Positions 27,470-36,988 of a DNA stretch of 64,000 nt are shown in pieces. The position numbers were made by a program, and so were the translations under genes. Each line of letters starts with the position of its first letter. The first letter of the stretch is position 1. Source of the stretch: Planctomycetota bacterium (GTDB lineage: Bacteria > Planctomycetota > Planctomycetia > Pirellulales > Pirellulaceae); the NCBI GenBank assembly GCA_014381825.1, contig JACNKX010000107.1, positions 1 through 64,000 of the forward strand, written 5' to 3'. A model generated the notes under the pieces. That model saw nothing but the letters and a program-made list of their open reading frames with translations, had not been told where the DNA came from and did no database searches.

Positions 27470-29011
27470 TCAGTTCAGAATCGTTGGCTGCAGTTCGGGG
27501 ACATCAGCGTCCGCCGGGAAGTACGGTCGACTGAGCTTCTTAAACTCGACGTGCTTCAGCGTCGCAGGTGTCGGGCCAGGTGTGTCGAGCACGATCATGC
27601 CTGTCGCAATCGCACCGTAGGCAAGCCGGTAGTTCATTGGATTCTTTGCGACAATGAACTTGGCCTCCAAGGGGTCGAGGCCGACCGTGCAGATCTGCTC
27701 GTCCGCCCAATCGTAGGTGGCTCGGCTCATGATGATGAGTCGGATCGGCCCGATGCTAAACACGACCGTCGGTCCCATGTGTTCATGATGACCTTCCCAT
27801 TGGCCGCCTGAGTAGACGAAGTCACCATCGCTCAAGCGTTCCACTCTGCCAGTGAATGTGCGAGTTGACCCCCAGCGTGGATCAAGCTTATGGCCGATCG
27901 CGATGGATAGCTCGGCTCCCTCGCCCGCCTCGTGACAGGCTTTGGCGGCCTCCGGATCAACGACCGGCACGACTGATACCGCGTCAATGCCGCTATCGAC
28001 GAGCGCCGCCAACGTTGCAATGCTGTCACTTGCGGCTCCACCGCCACAACAGTCGGCGGTCTCCACGAGAATGACTGGGCCGCCGTCGATTTGCATTCCC
28101 TTGGTGATCGCTTCAGCCGGCGCGAAGGTCTCCGGTTCGAGATCATGCCGCCGATCCCAATATCGCCGAGCGATGTCGTTGGCTAAAGTCTCGGCCAGTT
28201 CAAGATTGTTGTCCGTGACTACGAGCCCTCCGCTGCCCATGTTCTCGCAATCCATGTACGGGTGAATCAAGAACAGACTCGTGGACAGCACGCCAGCTTG
28301 TCGTTCAAGCGACTTCGTATATCGCATCAAATCTGCAAACGGATCATCATCGTTCGTCGAACCTTTTATAGCGCTGGTGATCACTGGTACTTTGCCCATT
28401 ACCATCGTTGGCTTGCAACGACCGGCAAGCATGTCAAAGAGCAAGCGAGCCGCGCGCTGCCCCGTCGAGTACTGGTCGCGATGCGGATAGGTTTCCCACG
28501 CGAGCAATGCGTCGGCATGCCGCACCATCTCTTCGGTCACGTGCGCGTGCAGGTCAAGCGTTACGACAATCGGCACATCGGGCCCGACCAAGTCTCGAGC
28601 CGCGTGGATCATGTCGCCTTCCGGATCGTCGAGTCCTTCGGCGAGCGCCGCGCCGTGAAGTGGCAGCAACACGCCATCAACCGGCAGCGCTCGCTGAAGC
28701 CGTTCGTACCACTCGCCGCGAAGTTGTTCGTAGCATTCATGAGTAATCGGTCCACCCGCGCAGGCCGATGCGTATATCAAAGGCACAGGTTCCGCTCCGC
28801 CTTGCCGTAACGCGTCGAGCATTCCGCCGACAATACTCGTTGCTAGGGTCAGAACTTCGCCGTCGCGATACAACTCTGACGCTTCGTAGATCGACAGGTC
28901 GATCGGAAGTCCACCCAAGTGATTGCACTCGGTCAGAATCCCGCCGACGGCAATTCGAGGCGTAACAGTCTGCGTCTTTTGTATCATCATCCGTTCCTTG
29001 TCATACTCCAA
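27470..29011 (-). CDS. M81 family metallopeptidase (MlrC-like)
   Basis: RIAVGGILTECNHLGG...VDGVLLPLHGAALAEGLDDPEGDMI...VTLDLHAHVTEEMVRHADALLAWETYPHRDQYSTGQRAARLL. Confidence 0.9.
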   Translation of the reverse strand: MEYDKERMMIQKTQTVTPRIAVGGILTECNHLGGLPIDLSIYEASELYRDGEVLTLATSIVGGMLDALRQGGAEPVPLIYASACAGGPITHECYEQLRGEWYERLQRALPVDGVLLPLHGAALAEGLDDPEGDMIHAARDLVGPDVPIVVTLDLHAHVTEEMVRHADALLAWETYPHRDQYSTGQRAARLLFDMLAGRCKPTMVMGKVPVITSAIKGSTNDDDPFADLMRYTKSLERQAGVLSTSLFLIHPYMDCENMGSGGLVVTDNNLELAETLANDIARRYWDRRHDLEPETFAPAEAITKGMQIDGGPVILVETADCCGGGAASDSIATLAALVDSGIDAVSVVPVVDPEAAKACHEAGEGAELSIAIGHKLDPRWGSTRTFTGRVERLSDGDFVYSGGQWEGHHEHMGPTVVFSIGPIRLIIMSRATYDWADEQICTVGLDPLEAKFIVAKNPMNYRLAYGAIATGMIVLDTPGPTPATLKHVEFKKLSRPYFPADADVPELQPTILN

Positions 29012-29076
29012 AGCAATTATCGGTTAGATTATCATACCGAAGTACGATCCCGCCGCATGCTATACGAGAAGCCAAC

Positions 29077-30528
29077 TTGCCGGACTCCAGCAACCTGTTC
29101 CCTGAACCACCACAGCGTTTAGCATCGCTCAGCGTTCGAAATGCCTTCACATTCATCGGGCCTGGCCTGATCATCGCATCGGTCACGATTGGCAGTGGCG
29201 AACTGGTATGGGCCTCGCGAAGCGGAGCCGTATTCGGCTACCAGATGCTGTGGTGCTTCCTGTTGGCCGGCGTGTTCAAAGCCGTTCAGGTCTACGTCGC
29301 GGCTCGCCACTTGACGCTGACCGGCGAGCATCCGATGGTCAGTTGGAAGGCAATTCCCGGCCCGCCGCTGTGGTTTCCGCTGCTGATCGCATTGCCGACT
29401 TTGATCGTGATGCCGATCGCGTTCTCGGGCATCTCGGAAATCCTCGGTGGCTATCTTCGCGAACTGACGGGGCTGTCGACAAGCGATCAAGCTGTCGGGC
29501 CGTTTGGCGGGTTCGAGTTTTGGGTGAATGTTTGGGGTGCTGCCGTTCTTACAACCTGTTTTGTATTGGCGATCAGTTCGACGCTCGCGACGTTGGAGCG
29601 CGTCTCGGCGATCGTGCTAGGTTTGATCGTTGTCTGTGCTGCGATCTCGGTCGTCGCGTGTCAACCGAACGTTGTCGCTGTTGTCACCGGTCTGCTCGTT
29701 CCGCTTGTACCCGATTACGAACCGTGGGTGACGACGAATTACGCGGAAACATTTGTGGGTCGCAGTCCCTGGCTGGAAGTTGCACTTTATTTGAGTGCCG
29801 TGGGTGGTGGAACGTTCGATTACATCGGCTATATCGGAATGATCCGGGCAAAGAAGTGGGGGCTCTCCGGCGGCCAAGCAGTTTCACGCGAGCAGCTAGA
29901 CCGTGTTGACGACGACCAAATCGCCCGAGCCAAGATCTGGACGCGTGCCGCGATGCTCGACATCGGCATCTCGTTCACAAGTGTGATTCTTGTGACGCTG
30001 CTGTTCGCCGTTCTCGGTGTTCTGCTTCTGCACGCCGAACAAAGAATCCCCGATAACAAGACTCTGCTCTCCGAACAAGAGTCGTTTTTCACACAACTGC
30101 ATCCACAGTTGTTGTGGCTGTATCGTGGTGGAGTCTTCCTTGCGTTCATCGGCACGTTGTATGGCGCGTTTGAAATCTATCGGTATACCGTGGTCGAGAG
30201 CGCGCTCGCCCTCCTGCCACAATGGACCCAGGATAAGCAGATACCAACTTGGCGCAACGCAACCGTCGCGTACTGCTACGGCGGCGGTATGCTCATGATT
30301 TGGTTGCCCAAGCAAATCGCGGGAGATGTGCTTGGGCGGATGACGTTCGGTGCTGTGATCGGCGGCGCGACGCTGTGTGGTTTGTGGTGCTTTGCCATGT
30401 TGTGGACCGACCGAGTGCGACTGCCGCAAGCGCTGAGAATGAGTTGGCTGTTGTGGGCATCGACTTGGATCGCCGGCATCGCGATGACCGCACTCGGAGT
30501 GCAAACCTTGCTCGTCTATTTCTCTTAA
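29077..30528 (+). CDS. Nramp-related membrane transporter (noncanonical metal motifs)
   Basis: Multi-TM; FTFIGPGLIIASVTIGSGELVWASRSGA and AVGGGTFDYIGYIGMIRAKKWG occupy the Nramp TM1 and TM6 positions. Confidence 0.75.
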   Translation: MPDSSNLFPEPPQRLASLSVRNAFTFIGPGLIIASVTIGSGELVWASRSGAVFGYQMLWCFLLAGVFKAVQVYVAARHLTLTGEHPMVSWKAIPGPPLWFPLLIALPTLIVMPIAFSGISEILGGYLRELTGLSTSDQAVGPFGGFEFWVNVWGAAVLTTCFVLAISSTLATLERVSAIVLGLIVVCAAISVVACQPNVVAVVTGLLVPLVPDYEPWVTTNYAETFVGRSPWLEVALYLSAVGGGTFDYIGYIGMIRAKKWGLSGGQAVSREQLDRVDDDQIARAKIWTRAAMLDIGISFTSVILVTLLFAVLGVLLLHAEQRIPDNKTLLSEQESFFTQLHPQLLWLYRGGVFLAFIGTLYGAFEIYRYTVVESALALLPQWTQDKQIPTWRNATVAYCYGGGMLMIWLPKQIAGDVLGRMTFGAVIGGATLCGLWCFAMLWTDRVRLPQALRMSWLLWASTWIAGIAMTALGVQTLLVYFS

Positions 30529-30555
30529 GACATCCAGTAGTAACGAGGACGTTTC

Positions 30556-31629
30556 GTGAAGATCATCGAATACACACTCCACCGCCTGCATCTTCCGTTA
30601 CGCGAGCCGATTGGCGATTCGCAGGTTCTGTTCGTCGACCATTGGATGACAGTCGTCGAGTTGCATACTAATGAAGGAAAGTCGGGTGTCGGATTTCAAA
30701 TTCAACAGGGGATGCCGACGGCGAGCCTTTCTGATTTGAAGACACAGTTTGAATATGGTATCTGGCCGAGTCTAGCGGGTGGTTTGCCACTGGGGTTGGC
30801 TCAACGAATCACACGACCGCGCGGCGGCAACGTAGGCGGAGGTTACTTGACGCCGTCGGTCGAGACCGCGCTCTGGGACTTGATCGGAAAGCAACAGCAA
30901 CTGCCGCTGTATCAAGTCCTGGGCGGCGACAACCCGCGCGTGCCGGCTTACGGAAGCACGCTGGACTTTCGCCTCGACGATTCCGATTTTCGAGTCAAGC
31001 TCGAGCGAGTTCGCGAGCAGGGCTTTACGTCGGTAAAGACCAAAGTCGGGCATCCGGATCTTGCCTGGGATCTGCGGCGACTGGCGATCGTCAAGGAAGT
31101 CATGGGCAAAAATGTTCGCGTGATGGTCGATGCGAATGAGGCATGGTCCATTAAGGAAACGCTGATTCGCATGAACGCCTATCGCGACGCAGGCCACGCG
31201 ATCTTTTGGATTGAAGACCCGATCACGCGCGACGATTACGAGGGCTATGCTCGCTTATGTGCTGAGCTTCCATTCACGCGCGTAAACACGGGCGAGTATC
31301 TTGGCTATTCTGGTAAGCGACGGCTGTTAGAGCACAATGCGGTCGATGTGTTGAATGTTCACGATTCCATCAGCGTAACCCGAGCCGCAGCGTGGTTGGC
31401 TGCCGACTATGGCGTACCCGTGTCACTTGGCAACACGATTCTTGAGTTGGGCGTGCACCTTGCCGCCAGCTTGCCGGAGTGCCTATGTCTTGAGTTCTCG
31501 GACTTGGTTTGGAATGAAATCGCCGTCGAGCCCGTTCAGTTTGAAGACGGTTTCGCGATCGCACCAGATCGACCGGGACACGGAATCGAGCTGGATCGAG
31601 ATAAACTCGCGTTCTTTTCTAGTCCTTAA
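30556..31629 (+). CDS. mandelate racemase/muconate lactonizing (enolase superfamily) enzyme
   Basis: GFTSVKTKVGHPDLAWDLRRL (KxK), VRVMVDANEAWS, FWIEDPITRDDYEGYARL. Confidence 0.9.
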   Translation: MKIIEYTLHRLHLPLREPIGDSQVLFVDHWMTVVELHTNEGKSGVGFQIQQGMPTASLSDLKTQFEYGIWPSLAGGLPLGLAQRITRPRGGNVGGGYLTPSVETALWDLIGKQQQLPLYQVLGGDNPRVPAYGSTLDFRLDDSDFRVKLERVREQGFTSVKTKVGHPDLAWDLRRLAIVKEVMGKNVRVMVDANEAWSIKETLIRMNAYRDAGHAIFWIEDPITRDDYEGYARLCAELPFTRVNTGEYLGYSGKRRLLEHNAVDVLNVHDSISVTRAAAWLAADYGVPVSLGNTILELGVHLAASLPECLCLEFSDLVWNEIAVEPVQFEDGFAIAPDRPGHGIELDRDKLAFFSSP

Positions 31630-31804
31630 TCGGCGAGTGACGGATGTGGAACGTACGAGACGCCGCGTCGTCGTACCGAAGGAGAGGGACGACATGCATT
31701 TCTGGCTTCCAACTCGGCTCCCAAAAGTGTCTATTCTTGTTGAGCCGATTAAAGTGGATTCGACGCGCACGAATTTGTGTTAGTTCCCTCGACTAGGAGT
31801 TCGG

Positions 31805-33268
31805 ATGTTACGAGTGCTTGGTTCATCACGACATCGATCGTCGCGGTTGCGCCGCCGTGAGTTGTTGCGAGCCAGCGCCTTGGGTTTGTTGGGCCTGCCT
31901 GGCTTCGAGGGAACGGGCGTTGGGCTGGCTAATGAAAGCGAGTCGAGTACTGCGGGGTTGCCGGGATTTGGTCGCGCCAAGCGGTGCCTCGTGCTTTATA
32001 TCTACGGAGCTTGGAGCCAACTCGACACGTTCGATCCGAAGCCCGACGCGCCGGCTGAAATTCGCGGTGAATTTGGCACGATCGGAACTTCTGTGAACGG
32101 TCTGCGCATCTGCGAGCACTTGCCGCGAGTCGCCCAGGTTCTCGATCGGTGCACACTTGTTCGTTCAATGTCGCACCCGTGGAATATCCATTCGGCCGCC
32201 TACACGCTGACGGGCAACCCCGATACGGCACGCATCGAAGGTCGCCCGCGACATCCTGACCAGTGGCCTTACTTCGGCGGAGTCATCGACCACTTGGGTG
32301 ATCGCGGTCACTTGGAACCTACGCTTCGAGGCGTTCCGCGCAACGTGATGCTTCCTTGGCGACAGAGCCTCCGCGCGGCTCCTAACCGGCGGGCGGGAAC
32401 GTTCGGCGGATTCTTGGGACCAGCCTACGATCCGTTGTGGACGAACTTCCAAGGCGACGCGCCGTTGGGCGATCCGTTTCGAGCCGTGACAGCCGACGGA
32501 CGCTTTGTATTCGACACTGGTGATTCGTCACAGATCACGATCGACGCGCTCGACCGACGGCGGTCCTTGTTGTCACAATTCGAGCAGCAATACGCTGGTC
32601 TTCAGAGCTGCGCGGCACCACGCAGCTTTAATCGGCATCGTGAACGTGCCTACGACTTCCTCTCGACTCCACAAGTTCGCGAGGCGCTGATGATCGATCG
32701 CGAGCCGATGGCGCTTCGTGAAGACTACGGGCTCACATTGTTCGGACAGGCGTGCTTGTCCGCGCGCCGGTTGCTTGAATCCGGCGTTAAGATGACGACG
32801 GTTGTCTGGGACGAGTTCGGCAAATCAGACGAAAGCTGGGACACGCACCACGACCATCACCCCAGAATGAAGGAGTTTCTGCTGCCGGGATTTGACCAGG
32901 CGTTTTCCGCGCTACTGCGTGACATGGACGAGCGAGGCCTCTTGGATGAAACGTTGGTGTTGTGTCTGAGCGAGCACGGGCGTACTCCAAAGTTTTATGC
33001 CACCAGCGCCGGCGCGCCGGGTCGGGATCATTGGTCGCGATCCTATTGCCAGCTGTTTGCCGGAGCGGGTGTCCCGCGTGGGCAGGTAATTGGCAGGTCT
33101 GACGAAACCGCAGCCTACGCGACAGATCGGCCTATCGACCCCAAGGACATTCTCTGTACCGCCTATCATCTGCTGGGCGTTGATCCGAGACTGGAACTCA
33201 TGGCATCGCCAGGACGTCCCGTTCCGTTGGTTGGCGGTGGCGAGGTGGTTCGCGAACTGCTTGGATGA
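31805..33268 (+). CDS. DUF1501 domain-containing protein
   Basis: LRRRELLRASALGLLGLPGF; YGAWSQLDTFDPKPDAPAEIRGEFGTI; SEHGRTPKF...GRDHWSRSYCQLFAG. Confidence 0.92.
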   Translation: MLRVLGSSRHRSSRLRRRELLRASALGLLGLPGFEGTGVGLANESESSTAGLPGFGRAKRCLVLYIYGAWSQLDTFDPKPDAPAEIRGEFGTIGTSVNGLRICEHLPRVAQVLDRCTLVRSMSHPWNIHSAAYTLTGNPDTARIEGRPRHPDQWPYFGGVIDHLGDRGHLEPTLRGVPRNVMLPWRQSLRAAPNRRAGTFGGFLGPAYDPLWTNFQGDAPLGDPFRAVTADGRFVFDTGDSSQITIDALDRRRSLLSQFEQQYAGLQSCAAPRSFNRHRERAYDFLSTPQVREALMIDREPMALREDYGLTLFGQACLSARRLLESGVKMTTVVWDEFGKSDESWDTHHDHHPRMKEFLLPGFDQAFSALLRDMDERGLLDETLVLCLSEHGRTPKFYATSAGAPGRDHWSRSYCQLFAGAGVPRGQVIGRSDETAAYATDRPIDPKDILCTAYHLLGVDPRLELMASPGRPVPLVGGGEVVRELLG

Positions 33269-33410
33269 ATCGGGAGGAGACGTTCCGTAGTTCCCTGAAA
33301 TGCCTCTACTAATTAGGCTTAGAGTTCGCCTCGGATTTTTCAAGCGAAACAAGTAATTGACGATATACGCCAGTTCGGCGCCTACCGACCAATTCCGGCA
33401 GGAAACAACC

Positions 33411-34733
33411 ATGCTAAATCTGCGAACCGGGATCAACCGTCGTGAACTCTTGCATGTCGGCGGACTATCGGCGCTGGGGATCAGTCTGCGAGACGTTATC
33501 CAACAGCAAGCGACCGCAGCCCCACCGCGCCGTGATGTGAATTGCATATTGTTATGGTTATTGGGTGGTCCCAGTCACATCGACATGTACGACATGAAGC
33601 CGCTCGCTCCCACCGAGATTCGTGGCGAACTGAATCCCATTTCCACTCGAACGGCCGGGCTGGAATTGTGTGAACTCATGCCGAACCTAGCCAAGTGCAC
33701 CGACAAGTTCTCCATGATCCGTTCGATGCACTCCTATTCGCCAACACATGGGCAAGGCGACTTTCATCTGATGAGTGGCAATAAGCTGACGAATGCGATC
33801 AACCCTCCCGGGTTCGGTGCGATGGTTGCCTGGCAACACGAGCGACAGCGCACGCACAGCATTCCGCCATTCGTACAAGTTGGGAAACTAGCCAGCCCAC
33901 GGTATGGCGACCCTGGCTTCGGCGGATATCTGGGCCACACCTACGATCCCTTTGTCGTCGACAAAGACCCGAACAGCGACAGCTTTTCGATGGAGGCGTT
34001 CAGTCCACCGGATTCCGTCAGTGTCGATCGTCTTTCGGATCGCCAGTCGCTGTTGCCTGCCATTGATCGATTTCAGCAGCAGACAGAAGAGCAGCTAGGT
34101 TTCGCTCATACTCACGACGAATATCAACGTCAGGCGTTTTCCATGATCACGTCGGGCAAAGCGAAAGACGCTTTTGACATTTCGCAGGAAACTGCGTCCG
34201 TTCGCGACGCGTACGGACGCAATCGTGTCGGTCAGGGTTTGCTGGCGGCTCGAAGGCTGATTCAAGCCGGAGTTCGCTTCGTGACAGTCAAGGGTTACGT
34301 TCGATATGGCTGGGACCATCACCCTGAAGTGTTCCCTCGTCTGCGAACCGAAGTGCCGCCGTACGAGCAAGGCTATGCGGCGCTTCTCAACGACCTCGAT
34401 CAACGAGGGATGGTCGACAACACGCTAGTGATTACAGCGGGCGAATTCGGTCGCACGCCGCGACTAAACAACGATCCGCGCGCACCGGGTCGTGATCACT
34501 GGAATCGTTGCTTCAGCTTGACGCTTGGTGGCGGTGGCATCAAGACCGGCGTCGTCGTTGGCTCGAGCGACAAGCATGCCGCTGAAATCAAGGACCGACC
34601 AGTCTCCGTGCCCGATTTTGCGGCGACTGTCTACCATGCTCTCGGCCTAAACCCGACGGCCGAACTTCGGACTCTCGACGGTCGTCCCATTCAAGCATTG
34701 CCAGAGGGCGAAATTATTCGGGAACTTGTCTAG
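33411..34733 (+). CDS. DUF1501 domain-containing protein
   Basis: INRRELLHVGGLSALGISL; GGPSHIDMYDMKPLAPTEIRGELNPI; GEFGRTPRLNNDPRAPGRDHWNRCF. The ORF opens at 33357. Confidence 0.92.
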   Translation: MLNLRTGINRRELLHVGGLSALGISLRDVIQQQATAAPPRRDVNCILLWLLGGPSHIDMYDMKPLAPTEIRGELNPISTRTAGLELCELMPNLAKCTDKFSMIRSMHSYSPTHGQGDFHLMSGNKLTNAINPPGFGAMVAWQHERQRTHSIPPFVQVGKLASPRYGDPGFGGYLGHTYDPFVVDKDPNSDSFSMEAFSPPDSVSVDRLSDRQSLLPAIDRFQQQTEEQLGFAHTHDEYQRQAFSMITSGKAKDAFDISQETASVRDAYGRNRVGQGLLAARRLIQAGVRFVTVKGYVRYGWDHHPEVFPRLRTEVPPYEQGYAALLNDLDQRGMVDNTLVITAGEFGRTPRLNNDPRAPGRDHWNRCFSLTLGGGGIKTGVVVGSSDKHAAEIKDRPVSVPDFAATVYHALGLNPTAELRTLDGRPIQALPEGEIIRELV

Positions 34734-34760
34734 TTCAATGCCAGCATACGTGGCCAGTGA

Positions 34761-36086
34761 TTAACGCCCCTCGTTTCGCCACCAACGGAGTTCGTAGCTA
34801 CCATGTTCGGCGCAGGCGGCGATATCGAGTCTGCCGTCGCCGTTGAGGTCCGCGATGATGACTTGATTCGCACTGCGCCAGTTGTCCTTCAGTAAGTGCT
34901 GAGTCCACTTGCCGCGCGCGTCGCCGTGGTTCTCAAACCAAGCCACGCGACCAGGATTCCGCCACGAAGTCGCTGCGACATCGAGATCGCCGTCTCCATC
35001 CAGATCGCCAGCGATCGCTTCAAATGCGTCGTCGAAGTCCGTCTGGATGATGTGTTTCTTCCATCGACCGGATATAGGCGTGCCGTCGTTTTCGTACCAG
35101 ACGATCTGGTTGTCTTCGCTCTTGCGTGAAGCGTGGGGGTTATCGGAATCGGGCATGAAATAGAACCCGAGTGCCATCACAACATCGATATCTCCATCGC
35201 CGTCCATGTCCGCTGCGTTTCCGTGCGCCGGGCACAGTGACTTGTCGTCGATAAAGTGTTTGATCCACTCTACTGAGTCGGCACGTTTACTGTTTTCGTA
35301 CCATACGACCGCAGATGCCTGCCGCACGGTGCCTAGCAAGTCCGTATCTCCATCACCGTCGAAGTCCGCCGCGCGCATCGTACGAGTTTCAGGAGCGTCC
35401 TCTTCGATCAGATGCTTCTTCCATTCGCCGTCCGTCGGCGTACCGTCGTTCTCGAACCAGGCGAACTGATTGCCGAGCGTCCAACTGGATGCTGCCACGT
35501 CCAGGCGTCCGTCACGATTGAAGTCTGCTAAGGCGACATCGTATGCACCTGGCAAGTTAGTCGTGATTATGTGTCGACGCCATAGATTGTCATCCGTGGG
35601 TGTGCCACTGTTCTCGAACCACAACAGGTGGCCGCGGAGGTTTTTCACGATCACAACATCAAGGTCGCCATCACCATCCACGTCTCCAACCATGTGGCGC
35701 TCCAGCCGCTCGGGGTCGTCTTTTTGGATGATGTGTTTCTTGAAGGTTCCTTGGCTGTCGTTCTCGAATAAATACAGCATGTTATGTGGCTGGTAGTCCG
35801 CGCTGGTCAGATCAAGATCTCCATCTTTATCCAAGTCGGCGGCGGCAATTCCGTAAGCATAGGCATACTTGTCGGCGATCAAATGTTCGGAGAAGGTAAT
35901 TGCAGTTGCATCTTGCGTTTGCTCTCCACCCTCCTTCGCTTGGGCAACTCCCTGACGTCGTTCTGATGGCAACGCCGCGAGAAAAACTAACGCAATTCCG
36001 AGCCTTGCAAGCAGGCCAGCGAGCCTACGGTGTTTCATCATGACATTCTCGCTTATTGACTTGTGAGTGTGTGTTTTGTCGGTCAT
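34761..36086 (-). CDS. FG-GAP/VCBS repeat secreted protein
   Basis: Repeated DxDxDGDxD blocks (DLDKDGDLDL, DVDGDGDLDV, DFNRDGRLDV, DFDGDGDTDL, DMDGDGDIDV, DLDGDGDLDV, DLNGDGRLDI). Confidence 0.9.
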   Translation of the reverse strand: MTDKTHTHKSISENVMMKHRRLAGLLARLGIALVFLAALPSERRQGVAQAKEGGEQTQDATAITFSEHLIADKYAYAYGIAAADLDKDGDLDLTSADYQPHNMLYLFENDSQGTFKKHIIQKDDPERLERHMVGDVDGDGDLDVVIVKNLRGHLLWFENSGTPTDDNLWRRHIITTNLPGAYDVALADFNRDGRLDVAASSWTLGNQFAWFENDGTPTDGEWKKHLIEEDAPETRTMRAADFDGDGDTDLLGTVRQASAVVWYENSKRADSVEWIKHFIDDKSLCPAHGNAADMDGDGDIDVVMALGFYFMPDSDNPHASRKSEDNQIVWYENDGTPISGRWKKHIIQTDFDDAFEAIAGDLDGDGDLDVAATSWRNPGRVAWFENHGDARGKWTQHLLKDNWRSANQVIIADLNGDGRLDIAACAEHGSYELRWWRNEGR

Positions 36087-36988
36087 TGTGCCGGTGTTCC
36101 GTTGCGTCGATCGAATTGGAATGGGGCGGTCGCATGATCGGTGATCATGACCTTCAGCGGCGGCGCGATACCTCCTTGATCGACCTGGACTCGCAGGATG
36201 TTTTGTGCAGCAAACGGACGGTCGTAGATCCAGCGATGCCCGTCTCCATGGAGGTAGAGAATCGGCTTTTCGAACTCTTTTGCGTCTTTGCTGAACGGCT
36301 CGAAGAAATCACGATGAGTTTCATTTGGCTGGGCGTGACCGAAGATAACCAGACTGCTGACGTCGGCAGCGGATCGCCGCAGGCTGCGACGAACCCAATC
36401 CAAGTTGTCCGCGTGGCGTTGTTTCCATTCGGTGATGTCGTGGACACGGCCACCGACAATGTTCAGCCCGATGAACAGCACGTTTCCGTTCACGAATGAG
36501 AAGTTCTCTTCGCGTTCAAGCTGTCGAAATATGGGCAGACGATGCGGCCAGCGACGATCGAATCGCATGAAATAGTTGTCCCAATATTCCCAAGCCTGAT
36601 CGGGATTGGTGCAGTCGTTCCATTCGTTGTCGCCAGGGATAATGAAGACTGGTTTCGCTGATCGACTTAGCATGCCAGACACTTTTTTATACACAGCTTC
36701 GTCACACGGAGGACTGCCAGCTTTAATGTCGCCCACGTGGACGACAAAAGCTGCATCTTCGGGTAGATCCCTGATCTGTTGGGGAAGCAGAACATCCTCC
36801 GGCGGCGCATACGGGACGTCTCCCATCGCGTAGAAAGTGACCCGACATTGAGACATTTCACCGAGTTGCGGCTGGTCGTCCGCCATTGCAGTCGAAGCGA
36901 TGGCCATCGTCAGCAGCACTCCGGATGCAGCGAGCGAGCGACCAAAGTTGCGTATCACCGCGACACGGCGCGAAATCACTCTAATCAT
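36083..36988 (-). CDS. metallophosphoesterase-like secreted protein
   Basis: VTFYAMGDVPYAPPED, VVHVGDIKAG, FIIPGDNEWNDC, VIFGHAQPNE, LYLHGDGHRW; ATGA overlaps on both sides. The ORF opens at 37075. Confidence 0.85.
   Translation of the reverse strand: MIRVISRRVAVIRNFGRSLAASGVLLTMAIASTAMADDQPQLGEMSQCRVTFYAMGDVPYAPPEDVLLPQQIRDLPEDAAFVVHVGDIKAGSPPCDEAVYKKVSGMLSRSAKPVFIIPGDNEWNDCTNPDQAWEYWDNYFMRFDRRWPHRLPIFRQLEREENFSFVNGNVLFIGLNIVGGRVHDITEWKQRHADNLDWVRRSLRRSAADVSSLVIFGHAQPNETHRDFFEPFSKDAKEFEKPILYLHGDGHRWIYDRPFAAQNILRVQVDQGGIAPPLKVMITDHATAPFQFDRRNGTPAQ

Noticed and set aside
31630-31804. Small ORFs around MRVESTLIGSTRIDTFGSRVGSQKCMSSLSFGTTTRR
   Set aside because: Short, overlapping on both strands, no motif I could recognise; may be decayed sequence but unsupported.
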